Positions 51,839-60,232 of a stretch of 60,232 nt of DNA are shown one piece after another (position 1 is the first letter of the stretch; the number at the start of each line of letters is the position of its first letter). The notes under the pieces are model-generated. The model saw only the letters and a list, made by a program, of their open reading frames with translations, ran no database searches and was not told the origin of the DNA. The stretch is taken from the NCBI GenBank assembly GCA_029858255.1, contig JAOUFJ010000004.1, forward strand, positions 94,936 to 155,167, written 5' to 3'. The stretch is from a candidate division WOR-3 bacterium. GTDB lineage: Bacteria; Hydrothermota; Tepidihabitantia; SM23-42. The translations under genes and the position numbers were made by a program.

Positions 51839-53121
51839 GGGTTTTGCCTACCTGTTACGCTCTCAATGAAATCGATTAACTGTATTGCCATTTTGTCTGT
51901 CCTCAGTTGTTGACGAATCGAGGGTTTTTGTTTAAATAGTAATCTTCCTTTTGTGTACAAATCATACGCAATCGAGATTTTCTGGCCTATCTCTTCGGGT
52001 TTCAACGGGCTGGCTACGAAACCTCCGTATTTTGATACCATATCCTTCACCGCGCCCTCTGTTGTGATGGCAAGTATTGGTTTATTCATGCCAATATACT
52101 CAAAGAGTTTCCCTGGAATATTAGCAGATGGCTGGGCTGATGGATGGTTGATTAATAGCAGCAAATCTGCACTACGTTGATAAGCCAAGGCCTCGGCGTA
52201 CGGCACCTCTGGCAATACCTGAACCATATGATCAAGATTTGCCATGGATATAGCAGTCTTTTCAGTATCGGTTAAGTTTCCGATTAAGAATACTGCAATG
52301 TTGTCCCGCAGTTTTGGATTTTGGCTGATAGCGTGAACCAGACCTTGGATAAATGGGACTATTGAGCGTCCGTAGTGACTTCTACTTATGTTACCAGTAT
52401 GTACTACCAAGAACCCTTTCCGAGGTTTCTTTCTCTTTAACCTAGGCAGTTCGGTTTGGTCATAGCCTCTGTAAATAGTAGCTATTATCCCCTGATTATT
52501 TGAGAAATATCTGTCTCGGAAATACCCCTCTGCGACCTTGCTGTTAACGACCATCCCATCTGCCGATCTAACAATCAATTTTTCAAGAAAGGAATCTGTC
52601 GTCCGCCTGAGTGATGATTTCTCGATTACAGGGTTAAGGGGATCGTAGATCCACGTATCACGGAACTCGGCAATCCACGTTACCCTTCTGAATAGTTTTG
52701 CGCATAGTCCTATGAAATGAGAGGACTCAGGTGGCGATGTAGTGTAGATCACGTTGACCTTTTCACGTTGAACTAGTCTTATGGCATGAAACACGGCATA
52801 GGGTACCCAAAAAATTTGACGATCAGGAATGCAGGTGAATTGCATGTATTTCGCGATAAGATGTGAAAAGAAAAGACGGATGCGGCTCTTAGCTTCATCC
52901 CTTTCTACTCCGGACTCGAGTACACTTGCAAGCCGTTTTACCAATCTCGGTAGACGGACGAAAATTGCTCCGTTTTCAGAATAGTTGTCTCTTTCGGGGG
53001 CAAGAACAATTGTTTTATTGTCACTACGGTCTAGATAATGTCTAAATCTTAGTAGACGTCTAACACCTATACCTTTATACGGCAGAAAGTAAAAAGAAAC
53101 AAACAATATTTTCTGTTTCAT
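51835..53121 (-). CDS. Family 4-like glycosyltransferase
   Basis: A 428-residue GT-B enzyme: KILFVSFYFLPYKGIGVRRLLRF, then VIYTTSPPESSHFIGLCAKL (about 125-144), AEFRDTWIYDPL (about 150-161), LVVHTGNISRSHYGRS and the donor-side IPGKLFEYIGMNKPILAITTEG (about 345-366) in place of the classic E-x7-E. This form is common in capsule and O-antigen loci. It begins directly after the flippase stop. Confidence 0.85.
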   Translation of the reverse strand: MKQKILFVSFYFLPYKGIGVRRLLRFRHYLDRSDNKTIVLAPERDNYSENGAIFVRLPRLVKRLASVLESGVERDEAKSRIRLFFSHLIAKYMQFTCIPDRQIFWVPYAVFHAIRLVQREKVNVIYTTSPPESSHFIGLCAKLFRRVTWIAEFRDTWIYDPLNPVIEKSSLRRTTDSFLEKLIVRSADGMVVNSKVAEGYFRDRYFSNNQGIIATIYRGYDQTELPRLKRKKPRKGFLVVHTGNISRSHYGRSIVPFIQGLVHAISQNPKLRDNIAVFLIGNLTDTEKTAISMANLDHMVQVLPEVPYAEALAYQRSADLLLLINHPSAQPSANIPGKLFEYIGMNKPILAITTEGAVKDMVSKYGGFVASPLKPEEIGQKISIAYDLYTKGRLLFKQKPSIRQQLRTDKMAIQLIDFIESVTGRQNP

Positions 53122-54414
53122 CTAAGGTTTCTTCAAAAATCGCTTGATTATGGAAAGAAATTCGAAACTGGGTAGCATGAACTTCATAAGAGTCAGGTGT
53201 GATTCTTTGATAAAGAACACAATTGTCAGCAGAAGCGAAATCAAATAGGCACCGGTAGTCGCTATCGCCGCGCCGAGTATGCCTATCCTCGGTATCAGCA
53301 ACATGTCGAACACAAGCGTAAGGACCAGGGAACAAATGGTGACTATGCTTCCGTAGTACGGTTTGCCCATACCATGTAAATGATTTGTTAATATCTTGAC
53401 AAGTCCAAAGGCAATGATGCCAGGTAGAAGAATCTGCAAAGGTAGTATCGATTGTACGAAATCATTGCCATATAGGACGGGAATCAAGTATTGTCCAAGA
53501 AGACCCAGAACTAATGCCGAGAGAAGCATTACCGCTATCGAAATCCTGCTAACCCTACCTGTAAATTCACTTGCAGGCGTACGCTCTTTTCTCGATACTC
53601 TTGGAAAGAGCGTTAAAGAAATCGAGTTGGGAACATACCACAGAAGTTCCGCGATTGTTACGCTGACCGAGTAGAGACCTACTGCATTTATGTCGAGAAA
53701 ATAATTAACTAAAAACATATCCAACCGATAATTGAAGAATTGAAAAAATATCCCAATTTGTCCTTTCATTCCGTATTTTATACTTTCACCCAAGAGTTTC
53801 TTTTCAATCGAAAGTTTAGATTTTACATGTTTGGCGAGAATCAAGAATGAAAGAACGGTTGGCACGAAGTAAGATAGGAATATCGCGTGCGCACCCCCGG
53901 TTATCCCTCTTCTGAGAATCACGACCAGTAGAATCAGACCGACTAACCTCGTCACCGGTTCGATGATCCTGAGCATGTTGAATTTGAAGAAGCGCTCTAA
54001 TCCCTGACACAGAGTAAGAGCATAGCCTGACCATAGCAGAAAGGGAAAAATCAACACAGCCAGGTTAAACATCTTTGAATCAAATCCCGGGAGGAATCTG
54101 GATAATACGTAATCTCTTAAAAGTAGGGCAATCAATGCAAAAAAGGCGCTTGATGCAATCCATATCAGAAGGTTGTTTGAAAATATTTCGTGGAACCTTG
54201 TGGGTTTCTTGCTTGTAAAATACACGTTTGAAAACTCCATACCCATACCGCCTAATAATTTGATTACTGTCGAGACAAGTAACATGATCGCAAGAACACC
54301 TTTTCCTGAAGGCCCCAGATAGCGGGCAATCAATATACCCGAGATCATGCTCAACGGAAATATGAGTACTTGAGTAGAAAGGACTCCTAATGTTTTTTTG
54401 GTGTAATCAGACAT
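53122..54414 (-). CDS. wzx: Polysaccharide flippase Wzx
   Basis: A 430-residue membrane protein with about 12-14 helices of the MATE/MVF (PST) exporter superfamily. It opens with TLGVLSTQVLIFPLSMISGILIARYLGPSGKGVLAIMLLVSTV, the recognised Wzx start. It would flip the undecaprenyl-PP-linked repeat unit across the inner membrane before Wzy joins units. It overlaps the upstream GT4 by 8 nt in the wzz-wzy operon. Confidence 0.9.
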   Translation of the reverse strand: MSDYTKKTLGVLSTQVLIFPLSMISGILIARYLGPSGKGVLAIMLLVSTVIKLLGGMGMEFSNVYFTSKKPTRFHEIFSNNLLIWIASSAFFALIALLLRDYVLSRFLPGFDSKMFNLAVLIFPFLLWSGYALTLCQGLERFFKFNMLRIIEPVTRLVGLILLVVILRRGITGGAHAIFLSYFVPTVLSFLILAKHVKSKLSIEKKLLGESIKYGMKGQIGIFFQFFNYRLDMFLVNYFLDINAVGLYSVSVTIAELLWYVPNSISLTLFPRVSRKERTPASEFTGRVSRISIAVMLLSALVLGLLGQYLIPVLYGNDFVQSILPLQILLPGIIAFGLVKILTNHLHGMGKPYYGSIVTICSLVLTLVFDMLLIPRIGILGAAIATTGAYLISLLLTIVFFIKESHLTLMKFMLPSFEFLSIIKRFLKKP

Positions 54415-55519
54415 CGAGACAACAAGTTATAAGATTACTGAGTTTTTCGCCTGTTCTGCGAAAATTGTAGTGAGTATCAATCCTTTTTTGTGCCTTCCTA
54501 CCTAATTCCTTCCTTTTCTTTGGGCTCTCTAACAAATACACAATCGCATTTCTAAGGCCAGTTATATCATTGGGCTCGACAACAATGCCGGTGTTACCCA
54601 ATATCTCCGGAATATCGGAAATGCGAGTAGAAATGATTGACTTACCTTGGGCCATGGCGTCAAAGATTTTTGCAGGCACCTGTGTCCTGCCAACAACGGT
54701 ATCTTTCTGGGGTATCACGATGATTTCCGCCCGTGCTATGTGATCTGTCAATTCATCAAAAGGGATCATTCCACTTAATACAATTCTACTGTCGGTCTTT
54801 GCTGCAGCTATTATCTGATAATTCTCTTGATCCTGGTAATCCATACCGATTATTTTAAGAATTGCTTTAGGCTCTTCTACCATCTTGAATGCTTTAATCA
54901 AATCATCTATACCCTTGTGTGGTCTGGGTGTTCCAAGAAACAGAATGACTACCTTGTTTTTCTTGGTAATCGGTTTTGTGTGTACGATTTCACGGACGTG
55001 GGGTATTACTGTTCCGCCGTACATTGCGCGCAATGTCTTTGATGAAACAGTTATCATATCGGCCGCTTTGACGAACTTGTCGAATAGTAGATTTACCAGA
55101 TACGAAACAGGCTGATTGATGTGTAGAATTCCCGAGATGTATCTGTGGATCCTATCCTCTAATAAAAAAGGAGACAACTCCCAATCATCAATATCTAGTA
55201 TCAGAGGTACACTGTATTTAGCCTTTGCGAGCAGACCTATGCCGAAGCTGGCGATTAAGGGTTTACATGCGTACAGAACGTCGCTCCTGCATTGATCTAC
55301 GATTTTTGTGATGTTCCTAAGAAACACTGAAACCGTTGGTTTCACTCTGATCGGGTGAAATTCAACACTCCTCGTCTGTTGTAATGGTTGCCAAATGTCG
55401 GCACCAAACATTGGTCCGACAATAGAGACAGAGTGTCTTTCTTTCAGGAGATTCGCCAAAAGATACGCTCTGCCCAGACAATTTCCGGAGAAATCAGATG
55501 TCAGAATCGTAATTTTCAT
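54407..55519 (-). CDS. Family 4 glycosyltransferase
   Basis: A protein of 370 residues. The start is the ATG at 55519 (MKITILTSDFSGNCLGRAYLLANLL); the frame is open 8 codons further but that region belongs to the wzy 3' end. KVVILFLGTPRPHKGIDDLIKAFKMV (about 185-210) and VGRTQVPAKIFDAMAQGKSIISTRISDIPEI (about 278-308) are GT4-type, with a Gln/Asp pair replacing the E-x7-E centre. It overlaps wzy by 26 nt. Confidence 0.85.
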   Translation of the reverse strand: MKITILTSDFSGNCLGRAYLLANLLKERHSVSIVGPMFGADIWQPLQQTRSVEFHPIRVKPTVSVFLRNITKIVDQCRSDVLYACKPLIASFGIGLLAKAKYSVPLILDIDDWELSPFLLEDRIHRYISGILHINQPVSYLVNLLFDKFVKAADMITVSSKTLRAMYGGTVIPHVREIVHTKPITKKNKVVILFLGTPRPHKGIDDLIKAFKMVEEPKAILKIIGMDYQDQENYQIIAAAKTDSRIVLSGMIPFDELTDHIARAEIIVIPQKDTVVGRTQVPAKIFDAMAQGKSIISTRISDIPEILGNTGIVVEPNDITGLRNAIVYLLESPKKRKELGRKAQKRIDTHYNFRRTGEKLSNLITCCLDV

Positions 55520-56873
55520 TGCCGAAATTCTTGACGCAATCAATCATTGCTATCAATGTGATCCAAAAGATATTCAAGAAGTACTTGATCATCAGTGGAC
55601 TTATGGTTGCTAATAACAACCAAGAAATAAGAAATGCAATCATCGCTCCTGAGTAGATTTTTGTATCGTTCTTTGTGGTTTTTTTAAAGATCTTGATCGA
55701 TTCAATAAGGGATTTGACAACTATCCCAAGAAAGGTTAGTGTGCCAACAATTCCCAATTTCCAGAGTAAGACCAAATATGAATTGTCTATCCAGAAAAAT
55801 GATAGGGTTGTTCCGAAATAACTATGGCTGAATTGCTTACCCAGGCCATTCCCAATGAGAGGGCTTTGCAGGATTTGCTTCCATACGAGTTGACTGTGAA
55901 CGAGCCGCTGATTTAGTGAAATATCCTGAGTGAAGGACAAAAGTGATGAGGCTCGAATTGACACGAGAGTGAAGATACTCAAACCGGTCTTTTGGGTAAA
56001 GTAAAAGATCACTATGATGAACGCTACGAAAATGAATGCCACTGTGCCAAGTACGTATTTCTTGTTAATTTCTTTGCGAAAAAGATACGCCATGATCAGG
56101 GATGCAATTATAAGTGATATCCACAATCCCCGCGTCAGTGTAATGCCAATTGCACCGAAACAAAGCGCAAGGAGGCAGACAAAAAGCCATCGGGCAGCTT
56201 TACTACGAGCTCTAATTGCCATTCCTATCATTAGAGGAATGGCAAACAAATAGATGATCCCCTGATTCGGGTTGAGTCTGATTAATTCTCCTCTCTGCAG
56301 GGTGGTAAGAAATACCAAAAAATACTCAAATGCAATTACTCCAGAACAAATCACGATGATCAGCAATATTCTCGAGAACGTCTTTGGTGAAGAGACTACT
56401 GTTGGTATTATGAAATATAGTCCAAAGAGACATAATATGAGCAGGTCATTTTTTATTATTGGGAAGCTATTTCCGTTTGCCAAGCCGACTAGTGCGCACA
56501 CCAGGATCCATAAAATGAAGAAACCTACCGGAATTGCCAACCTGATTTTGCCGAATTTCTTTCGTTTGAGGAGAACATTTAGAAAAAGAAAAAAAACAAA
56601 GCTAATGAGGGCAAAATATAATGGTATTAGATTTATGCTGAAAGTAAATGGTGGATAATTATACCCAGATGCAGGTATTACTAAAAGGGCTATTATCACT
56701 GCAATAAATAGCCGGTCGATTTTGGCGATCGCGAGGAATAAGGCTAAAACCGCAGCCGTTAGAACTGCGATTGCAGTTGGCTTGAGAATTAGGCCATAGA
56801 TGAGGAGAATTTGAAAAAGAATGAACGTTAAAAAGATCAGAGCAGACTGACGGGTGTCGTCAAATTGAAGCAT
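55494..56873 (-). CDS. O-antigen ligase/polymerase-type membrane protein (Wzy/WaaL)
   Basis: A 459-residue protein with about 11-12 membrane helices and a large external loop (about 300-365) carrying the conserved LRGLWISL-like segment (TLTRGLWISLIIASL) and the loop motif HSQLVWKQILQSPLIGNGLGKQFSH. The IGNGLG with a nearby His is typical of the Wzy_C/O-antigen-ligase family. As it is coded next to Wzx and Wzz it most likely polymerises the repeat unit, although ligase function cannot be excluded by sequence alone. Confidence 0.88.
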   Translation of the reverse strand: MLQFDDTRQSALIFLTFILFQILLIYGLILKPTAIAVLTAAVLALFLAIAKIDRLFIAVIIALLVIPASGYNYPPFTFSINLIPLYFALISFVFFLFLNVLLKRKKFGKIRLAIPVGFFILWILVCALVGLANGNSFPIIKNDLLILCLFGLYFIIPTVVSSPKTFSRILLIIVICSGVIAFEYFLVFLTTLQRGELIRLNPNQGIIYLFAIPLMIGMAIRARSKAARWLFVCLLALCFGAIGITLTRGLWISLIIASLIMAYLFRKEINKKYVLGTVAFIFVAFIIVIFYFTQKTGLSIFTLVSIRASSLLSFTQDISLNQRLVHSQLVWKQILQSPLIGNGLGKQFSHSYFGTTLSFFWIDNSYLVLLWKLGIVGTLTFLGIVVKSLIESIKIFKKTTKNDTKIYSGAMIAFLISWLLLATISPLMIKYFLNIFWITLIAMIDCVKNFGNENYDSDI

Positions 56874-56879
56874 GCGGTG

Positions 56880-58112
56880 CTATTTCTTTAGATATTTTTT
56901 TAGTGAGTAGACATCCCTCTTAAGCACGTGCCAAATATTTTGCAGTTTCTCAAGGGATTTTTTGCTAATACCACCGGTTTGTACATATGTTAGCGCCAAT
57001 ACATAAAGGACGCCGAAGGCAAAAGCACAGATTATCGCAATAATGACGATGAGCGTCCTTCTGGGAAATGACCTCTTTTCTGGTGGCTTTGCTTCATCAA
57101 GAATCTGCACGGTCGGTGTGTCCTTTACTTCCATAATCTTTGCCTGTTCATATTGCTGAGTGAGTAGTTCGTATATAGCCTCCTGGACCTTAACATCTCT
57201 TAAAAGACGTACATACTCAAGAGAAACCTCAGGTATCATCGCCAGCGGAACAGAAAAACCTGCGCCGAATTCCTTGGTACTATCGGTCCGGCCAAATTCG
57301 ATTTTTGCCAATTGTTTTTTCAGTTCGTTGATTTCTCGATTTACATCGCGAAGAAATGGATTATCGAACTGAGATGAGGCCGATAATGCACCGCGCTTAA
57401 CTTCGAGCAGGATAATGCTACTCTTAAGCTTGGCGATTGTGCCGATGATATTCTCTATTTCGATGTCCAGCGCGATTGTACGATGTTGTTCCTGGAATTT
57501 TCTCAGTGTTTCTTCTGCCACTGCGAGTGAATCGATATTTTCCCCGAGGCGTTTCTCTATGAACATACGATATCGCTTTCCTACCGTCATCGCTGTTTCG
57601 GTATTGAATTTATCGAGTTCTTCAATGAAGGAGTTGGCAATATCTGCGGCAAGGTATTTGTTCTTATATGTTACGCTAACGGAAATAATGCCCTCCGGGC
57701 TGACAGCTATTTTCGTGATTCCATCCAATGCATTGAGGGCATCGATTTCAGTTTTTGCTTTGAATTCCTTCTTTAGGTTATACTTTTCGACAATTGTGCG
57801 TCTTATGCGCTGACTTTTCATTATTGCCGCGTATAAATCGGACGGCGTTGTCAGTCCAGGTAACATCCCGCCTCCAATCCGGGCAAGTCCAGATAAGGCG
57901 CTTGGTACATTTACCGAGAGGAGGCCAAGCATGGATTGTTGCTCTGGATTAGGTGGAAGTATCGTTGTGGTCACGGTGTATTTATGGATCAGTACCATAC
58001 TTATGGCGGCTGCAACGATCGCCACAACCAATACATTACGCAGAATAAATTTACGCCATCTTACGATCACTTCTACGTAATCAATGAATGATTTAGCCGA
58101 TTTTTCGCTCAT
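56880..58112 (-). CDS. wzz: Polysaccharide chain-length determinant (Wzz/GNVR family)
   Basis: A protein of 410 residues. A cytoplasmic N-terminus leads to membrane helix 1 (about 26-43, NVLVVAIVAAAISMVLI). The long periplasmic coiled-coil region (about 150-330) holds ENIDSLAVAEETLRKFQEQH. A PEVSLEYVRLLRDVKVQEAIYELLTQQYEQAK segment is the GNVR-type region, and a Pro-rich stretch (DEAKPPEKRSFPRR) precedes helix 2 (about 365-387). There is no fused BY-kinase. The start is the ATG at 58112, 7 nt after a -10 box; the longer frame would run through that promoter. It leads the six-gene minus operon. Confidence 0.9.
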   Translation of the reverse strand: MSEKSAKSFIDYVEVIVRWRKFILRNVLVVAIVAAAISMVLIHKYTVTTTILPPNPEQQSMLGLLSVNVPSALSGLARIGGGMLPGLTTPSDLYAAIMKSQRIRRTIVEKYNLKKEFKAKTEIDALNALDGITKIAVSPEGIISVSVTYKNKYLAADIANSFIEELDKFNTETAMTVGKRYRMFIEKRLGENIDSLAVAEETLRKFQEQHRTIALDIEIENIIGTIAKLKSSIILLEVKRGALSASSQFDNPFLRDVNREINELKKQLAKIEFGRTDSTKEFGAGFSVPLAMIPEVSLEYVRLLRDVKVQEAIYELLTQQYEQAKIMEVKDTPTVQILDEAKPPEKRSFPRRTLIVIIAIICAFAFGVLYVLALTYVQTGGISKKSLEKLQNIWHVLKRDVYSLKKYLKK

Positions 58113-58119
58113 TAATCGA

Positions 58120-58147
58120 AGTATATTCACTTTTGTAATAATGTCAA
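58120..58147 (-). promoter_or_regulatory. Promoter of the wzz operon, leaderless
   Basis: Minus strand: TTGACA (58142-58147), 16 nt, TATACT (58120-58125), 7 nt, ATG at 58112. Confidence 0.75.
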
Positions 58148-58215
58148 CACGCACAGCAATAAGTGCTGCAATTCGAAGGATACAAGGCTGTCCATCCCTC
58201 CATGCGGGCTTTATC

Positions 58216-58243
58216 TTGACTGAGAGTCGATTTTTCGTATACT
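58216..58243 (+). promoter_or_regulatory. Promoter of the formyltransferase operon
   Basis: TTGACT (58216-58221), 16 nt, TATACT (58238-58243), 6 nt, then the ATG of a 43-codon ORF at 58250. It diverges from the wzz promoter. Confidence 0.65.
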
Positions 58244-58249
58244 TCATCG

Positions 58250-58381
58250 ATGCGTTCTTCGATCCGGGAAATCGTTGGGCTTATACAGGATTTTGCTTGT
58301 GCTGGCTCACAGATTCATGATGCATGCGTCAAGATTATGTGTGATCGAGCAATATTTCTGGAAAGACCCAATTCGTATTGA
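58250..58381 (+). CDS. Possible 43-residue leaderless small protein
   Basis: An ATG 6 nt after a -10 box opens 43 codons (from MRSSIREIVGLIQDF to FLERPNSY) ending TGA at 58379-58381, 3 nt before the formyltransferase ATG. The promoter fits the leaderless type found elsewhere in the window. The middle GSQIHDACVKIMC is weakly like the C-terminal part of PIN-domain toxins (Gly-x-x-HDA), so it could instead be a decayed VapC remnant, its frame being open only about 10 codons upstream. Confidence 0.4.
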   Translation: MRSSIREIVGLIQDFACAGSQIHDACVKIMCDRAIFLERPNSY

Positions 58382-58384
58382 AAG

Positions 58385-59179
58385 ATGAAAATATTAGTGG
58401 TGACTCAAGATGACCCTTTCTATCTGCCATGTTTCTTCAAATCGTTCTTTGATGAATTCTTAAGAGAGTTGGGCGGGATTGAAATCGTAGGCGTTGTCAT
58501 ACAACGTCCTCTGGGACAGAGATCTAAGAAAAAACTCCTGTGGAGAATGATCGAGTTTTACGGGCCGGTAGTTTTCGCCGTGATCTCACTGAGATATGTT
58601 CTACAACAGATAGCCAACAGACTCAATCGGCTGGGATTGATGAAGGCCGCTCATTCAATAGACTATTTCTGCCGACGTAACGGAGTACGAATTCTTCCAT
58701 ACAGGAATGTCAATCATCCGCGGTTCGTTGAATTCGTAAAGAACAGCAAGATAGATTTAATCGTTTCGGTTGCCGCGGCACAGATATTTAAGTCGGATAT
58801 ACTGAGGGCGCCGAGGCTGGGGTGTATAAACATTCATAATGCGCCTCTCCCCGATTACCGCGGTATGATGCCGAGTTTCTGGCAGATGTTCCACGGAGAG
58901 AAACACACAGTAGCAACAGTCCATGAAATGGTTGAGGAAATCGATAAGGGAAGGATTATTTTTCAGGCACAAACCGAGATTACAAGGGGCATGACACTCG
59001 ATGCGTTGATCAAAAAAACAAGGAAGGTTGATGCGTGGGCGCTACTAAAGGTGCTCAGGATGTTCAAGGAAGGTCGGGTGAAATACCGTAACCTGCCAAA
59101 TAAAAAGGGTTCTTACTTCTCTTTTCCTTCCAGGCGTGACGTGGTGGAGTTCAAGAAGAGAGGTTATAGAATCGTATGA
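58385..59179 (+). CDS. Formyltransferase-family protein
   Basis: A 264-residue enzyme of the N10-formyl-THF-dependent formyltransferase fold. DLIVSVAAAQIFKSDILRAPRLGCINIHNAPLPDYRGMMPSFWQM (about 120-165) carries the catalytic Asn-x-His (INIHNAPLP); the later Asp is in HEMVEEIDKGRIIFQ (about 180-194). N-formyl amino sugars are made by such enzymes in O-antigen loci, which suits this cluster. It overlaps the next gene by 4 nt (ATGA). No ribosome site precedes its ATG, and the small ORF upstream could supply it. Confidence 0.85.
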   Translation: MKILVVTQDDPFYLPCFFKSFFDEFLRELGGIEIVGVVIQRPLGQRSKKKLLWRMIEFYGPVVFAVISLRYVLQQIANRLNRLGLMKAAHSIDYFCRRNGVRILPYRNVNHPRFVEFVKNSKIDLIVSVAAAQIFKSDILRAPRLGCINIHNAPLPDYRGMMPSFWQMFHGEKHTVATVHEMVEEIDKGRIIFQAQTEITRGMTLDALIKKTRKVDAWALLKVLRMFKEGRVKYRNLPNKKGSYFSFPSRRDVVEFKKRGYRIV

Positions 59180-60051
59180 AGTATTTTGTGCTCTCTGTTG
59201 ACATCGAGGATTGGTTTCAGGTCGAGAATCTTAAGAAGCAGATTCATTACGACGAGTGGCCCGGGAAAGAATCGCGAATAGATGAAAGTACCAGGGTTGT
59301 ACTCGATATATTGAAAAAGAGAGATATAAAAGCAACGTTTTTCATACTTGGTTGGATCGCTAAAAGGAAACCCGAATTGGTAAAAGAAATTGCCTGTCGG
59401 GGACATGAAATCGCATCTCACGGATATAAACACGAGTTACTGCATAAGATTGATGATTCTGCGGTAGAATCTGATATCAGGAAATCAGTTGAGATATTGA
59501 GTCCGTTATCGCAGAAGGAGATCATCGGATACCGCGCGCCCAGTTTCTCAATAACAAAGGCTGCTGCCTGTGCTCTTAAGGCGATGAATTTCGTTTATGA
59601 CGCCAGCCTTAATGATTTCCAGTTCAACAGAAGGTATGGGAAGATAGGAACATGCAATAAGATGAGCAGGGTAGATGGTAGCGACGTCAGGTTTACAGTT
59701 CTGGAAAACGACCTTGTTGAATTCCCGATCTCAGTAAATACATATCTCACGATATACTGGCCTTTGGGTGGTGGCTACTTCAGATTATCTCCAATGTGGT
59801 TTATTAGAAAGCAGCTGCATGATATTTTCAGAGAGAGTGACATCGTGAGCATTTACCTGCATCCATGGGAATTTGATCCGGGACAGCCGCGTCTGAAGAG
59901 TTTGAGCACAAATTATTACTTCCGACATTACTATGGTCTGGACAGAACTGCGGACAAGATAGACAATTTGATCAGGTTGGTAAAGAATTCCCCTGGCGTT
60001 AAGATTAAAACTTTTGGGGAAATGGCCAAGATCCTGGCGCGTAAAGTTTAG
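59176..60051 (+). CDS. Polysaccharide deacetylase (NodB homology, DUF3473 type)
   Basis: A 291-residue protein. SVDIEDWFQVENL (about 7-19) holds the catalytic/metal Asp pair, then KATFFILGWIAKRKPELVKEIACRGHEIASHGYKHELL (about 54-91) with the metal His-x4-His (HEIASHGYKH). RAPSFSITKAAACAL follows. The C-terminal DUF3473 domain has VEFPISVNTY, GGGYFRLSPMW and YLHPWEFDPGQP (about 228-239). Such proteins are common in exopolysaccharide loci. It may deacetylate an N-acetyl sugar that the formyltransferase then formylates. Confidence 0.88.
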   Translation: MKYFVLSVDIEDWFQVENLKKQIHYDEWPGKESRIDESTRVVLDILKKRDIKATFFILGWIAKRKPELVKEIACRGHEIASHGYKHELLHKIDDSAVESDIRKSVEILSPLSQKEIIGYRAPSFSITKAAACALKAMNFVYDASLNDFQFNRRYGKIGTCNKMSRVDGSDVRFTVLENDLVEFPISVNTYLTIYWPLGGGYFRLSPMWFIRKQLHDIFRESDIVSIYLHPWEFDPGQPRLKSLSTNYYFRHYYGLDRTADKIDNLIRLVKNSPGVKIKTFGEMAKILARKV

Positions 60052-60096
60052 AGAATTCTTAGAGAATCTCGAACGCGCGCACGAAAGACATTTATC

Positions 60097-60124
60097 TTGA
60101 CTTTATATCTATCCTATTTATAAT
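60097..60124 (+). promoter_or_regulatory. Promoter for the last gene, leaderless
   Basis: TTGACT (60097-60102), 16 nt, TATAAT (60119-60124), 6 nt, ATG at 60131. Confidence 0.72.
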
Positions 60125-60130
60125 AGCTCA

Positions 60131-60232
60131 ATGCAGGATCAAATAAATATCTTTGAGCAGGATTTCTGGTCAATAAATGACGCGCTCAACCGACTCCTGC
60201 AGGGTACCCACGCCAAGACAATATTGCTCATC
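60131..60232 (+). CDS. Start of a probable roadblock/LC7-type protein (partial)
   Basis: The first 34 codons (from MQDQINIFEQDFWSI to AKTILLI) are seen before the window ends. The segment INDALNRLLQGTHAKTILLI resembles the first helix and strand of roadblock/LC7 (MglB-like) regulators of small GTPases. The start is supported by the promoter 6 nt upstream and the absence of a ribosome site. With so little sequence the family is a guess. Confidence 0.45.
   Translation, partial: MQDQINIFEQDFWSINDALNRLLQGTHAKTILLI

Overview
The window reads as a mid-GC bacterial chromosome segment. The combination of FlgD/T9SS-like C-terminal tails on secreted proteins, a Thi4-type thiazole synthase, DUF4416, DUF4321, bactofilin and an orphan multi-cluster RnfB fits an uncultured anaerobe of the candidate phylum WOR-3 type. 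That placement is inference; no marker was searched.

Region 1 (1-7.7 kb) holds the tail of an unknown zinc-ribbon protein, DUF4321 and an aldehyde dehydrogenase on the plus strand. A tightly packed minus-strand housekeeping run follows: rlpA-like, ispE, tRNA-Gln, prs, rplY, pth, ychF. Region 2 (7.7-14.4 kb) is the probable replication origin. Genes diverge here: everything to the left is on minus; dnaA, dnaN, an outer-membrane protein and 23S-5S rRNA are on plus. Two perfect DnaA boxes sit just before dnaA. No 16S rRNA gene lies beside the 23S.

Region 3 (14.4-30.3 kb) has a secreted tailed protein, a 789-residue protein with YadA-head-like repeats, a GNAT-nitrilase fusion, an MFS carrier, a barrel protein plus Thi4, recA-recX-alaS, a 2Fe-2S/FAD oxidoreductase pair, purQ, an MBL hydrolase, bactofilin and tRNA-Glu. 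Region 4 (30.4-44.8 kb) has two glycosyltransferases, scpB, a queuosine-type operon (QueG-like, DUF4416, queD, queC), pyrimidine phosphorylase, two lipoproteins, M6 and M1 peptidases with C-terminal sorting tails, rnfB and speB. Region 5 (44.8-60.1 kb) is a surface-polysaccharide locus: a sugar amidotransferase, six glycosyltransferases, Wzx, Wzy, Wzz, a glycoside hydrolase, a formyltransferase and a polysaccharide deacetylase. The window ends inside a probable roadblock/LC7 gene.

Three non-coding themes stand out. (a) Promoters are very uniform, TTGACA-16 nt-TATAAT, and at many genes the -10 box lies only 6-9 nt before the start codon with no Shine-Dalgarno site, so leaderless mRNAs should be common; one promoter is placed the same way before tRNA-Glu. 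(b) A dispersed AT-rich repeat with two GC hairpins, one showing a compensatory change, occupies four gene junctions; other inverted-repeat elements occur at 19.3, 26.5 and 35.3 kb. (c) Short upstream ORFs appear to feed into dnaA, the QueG-like gene and the formyltransferase.
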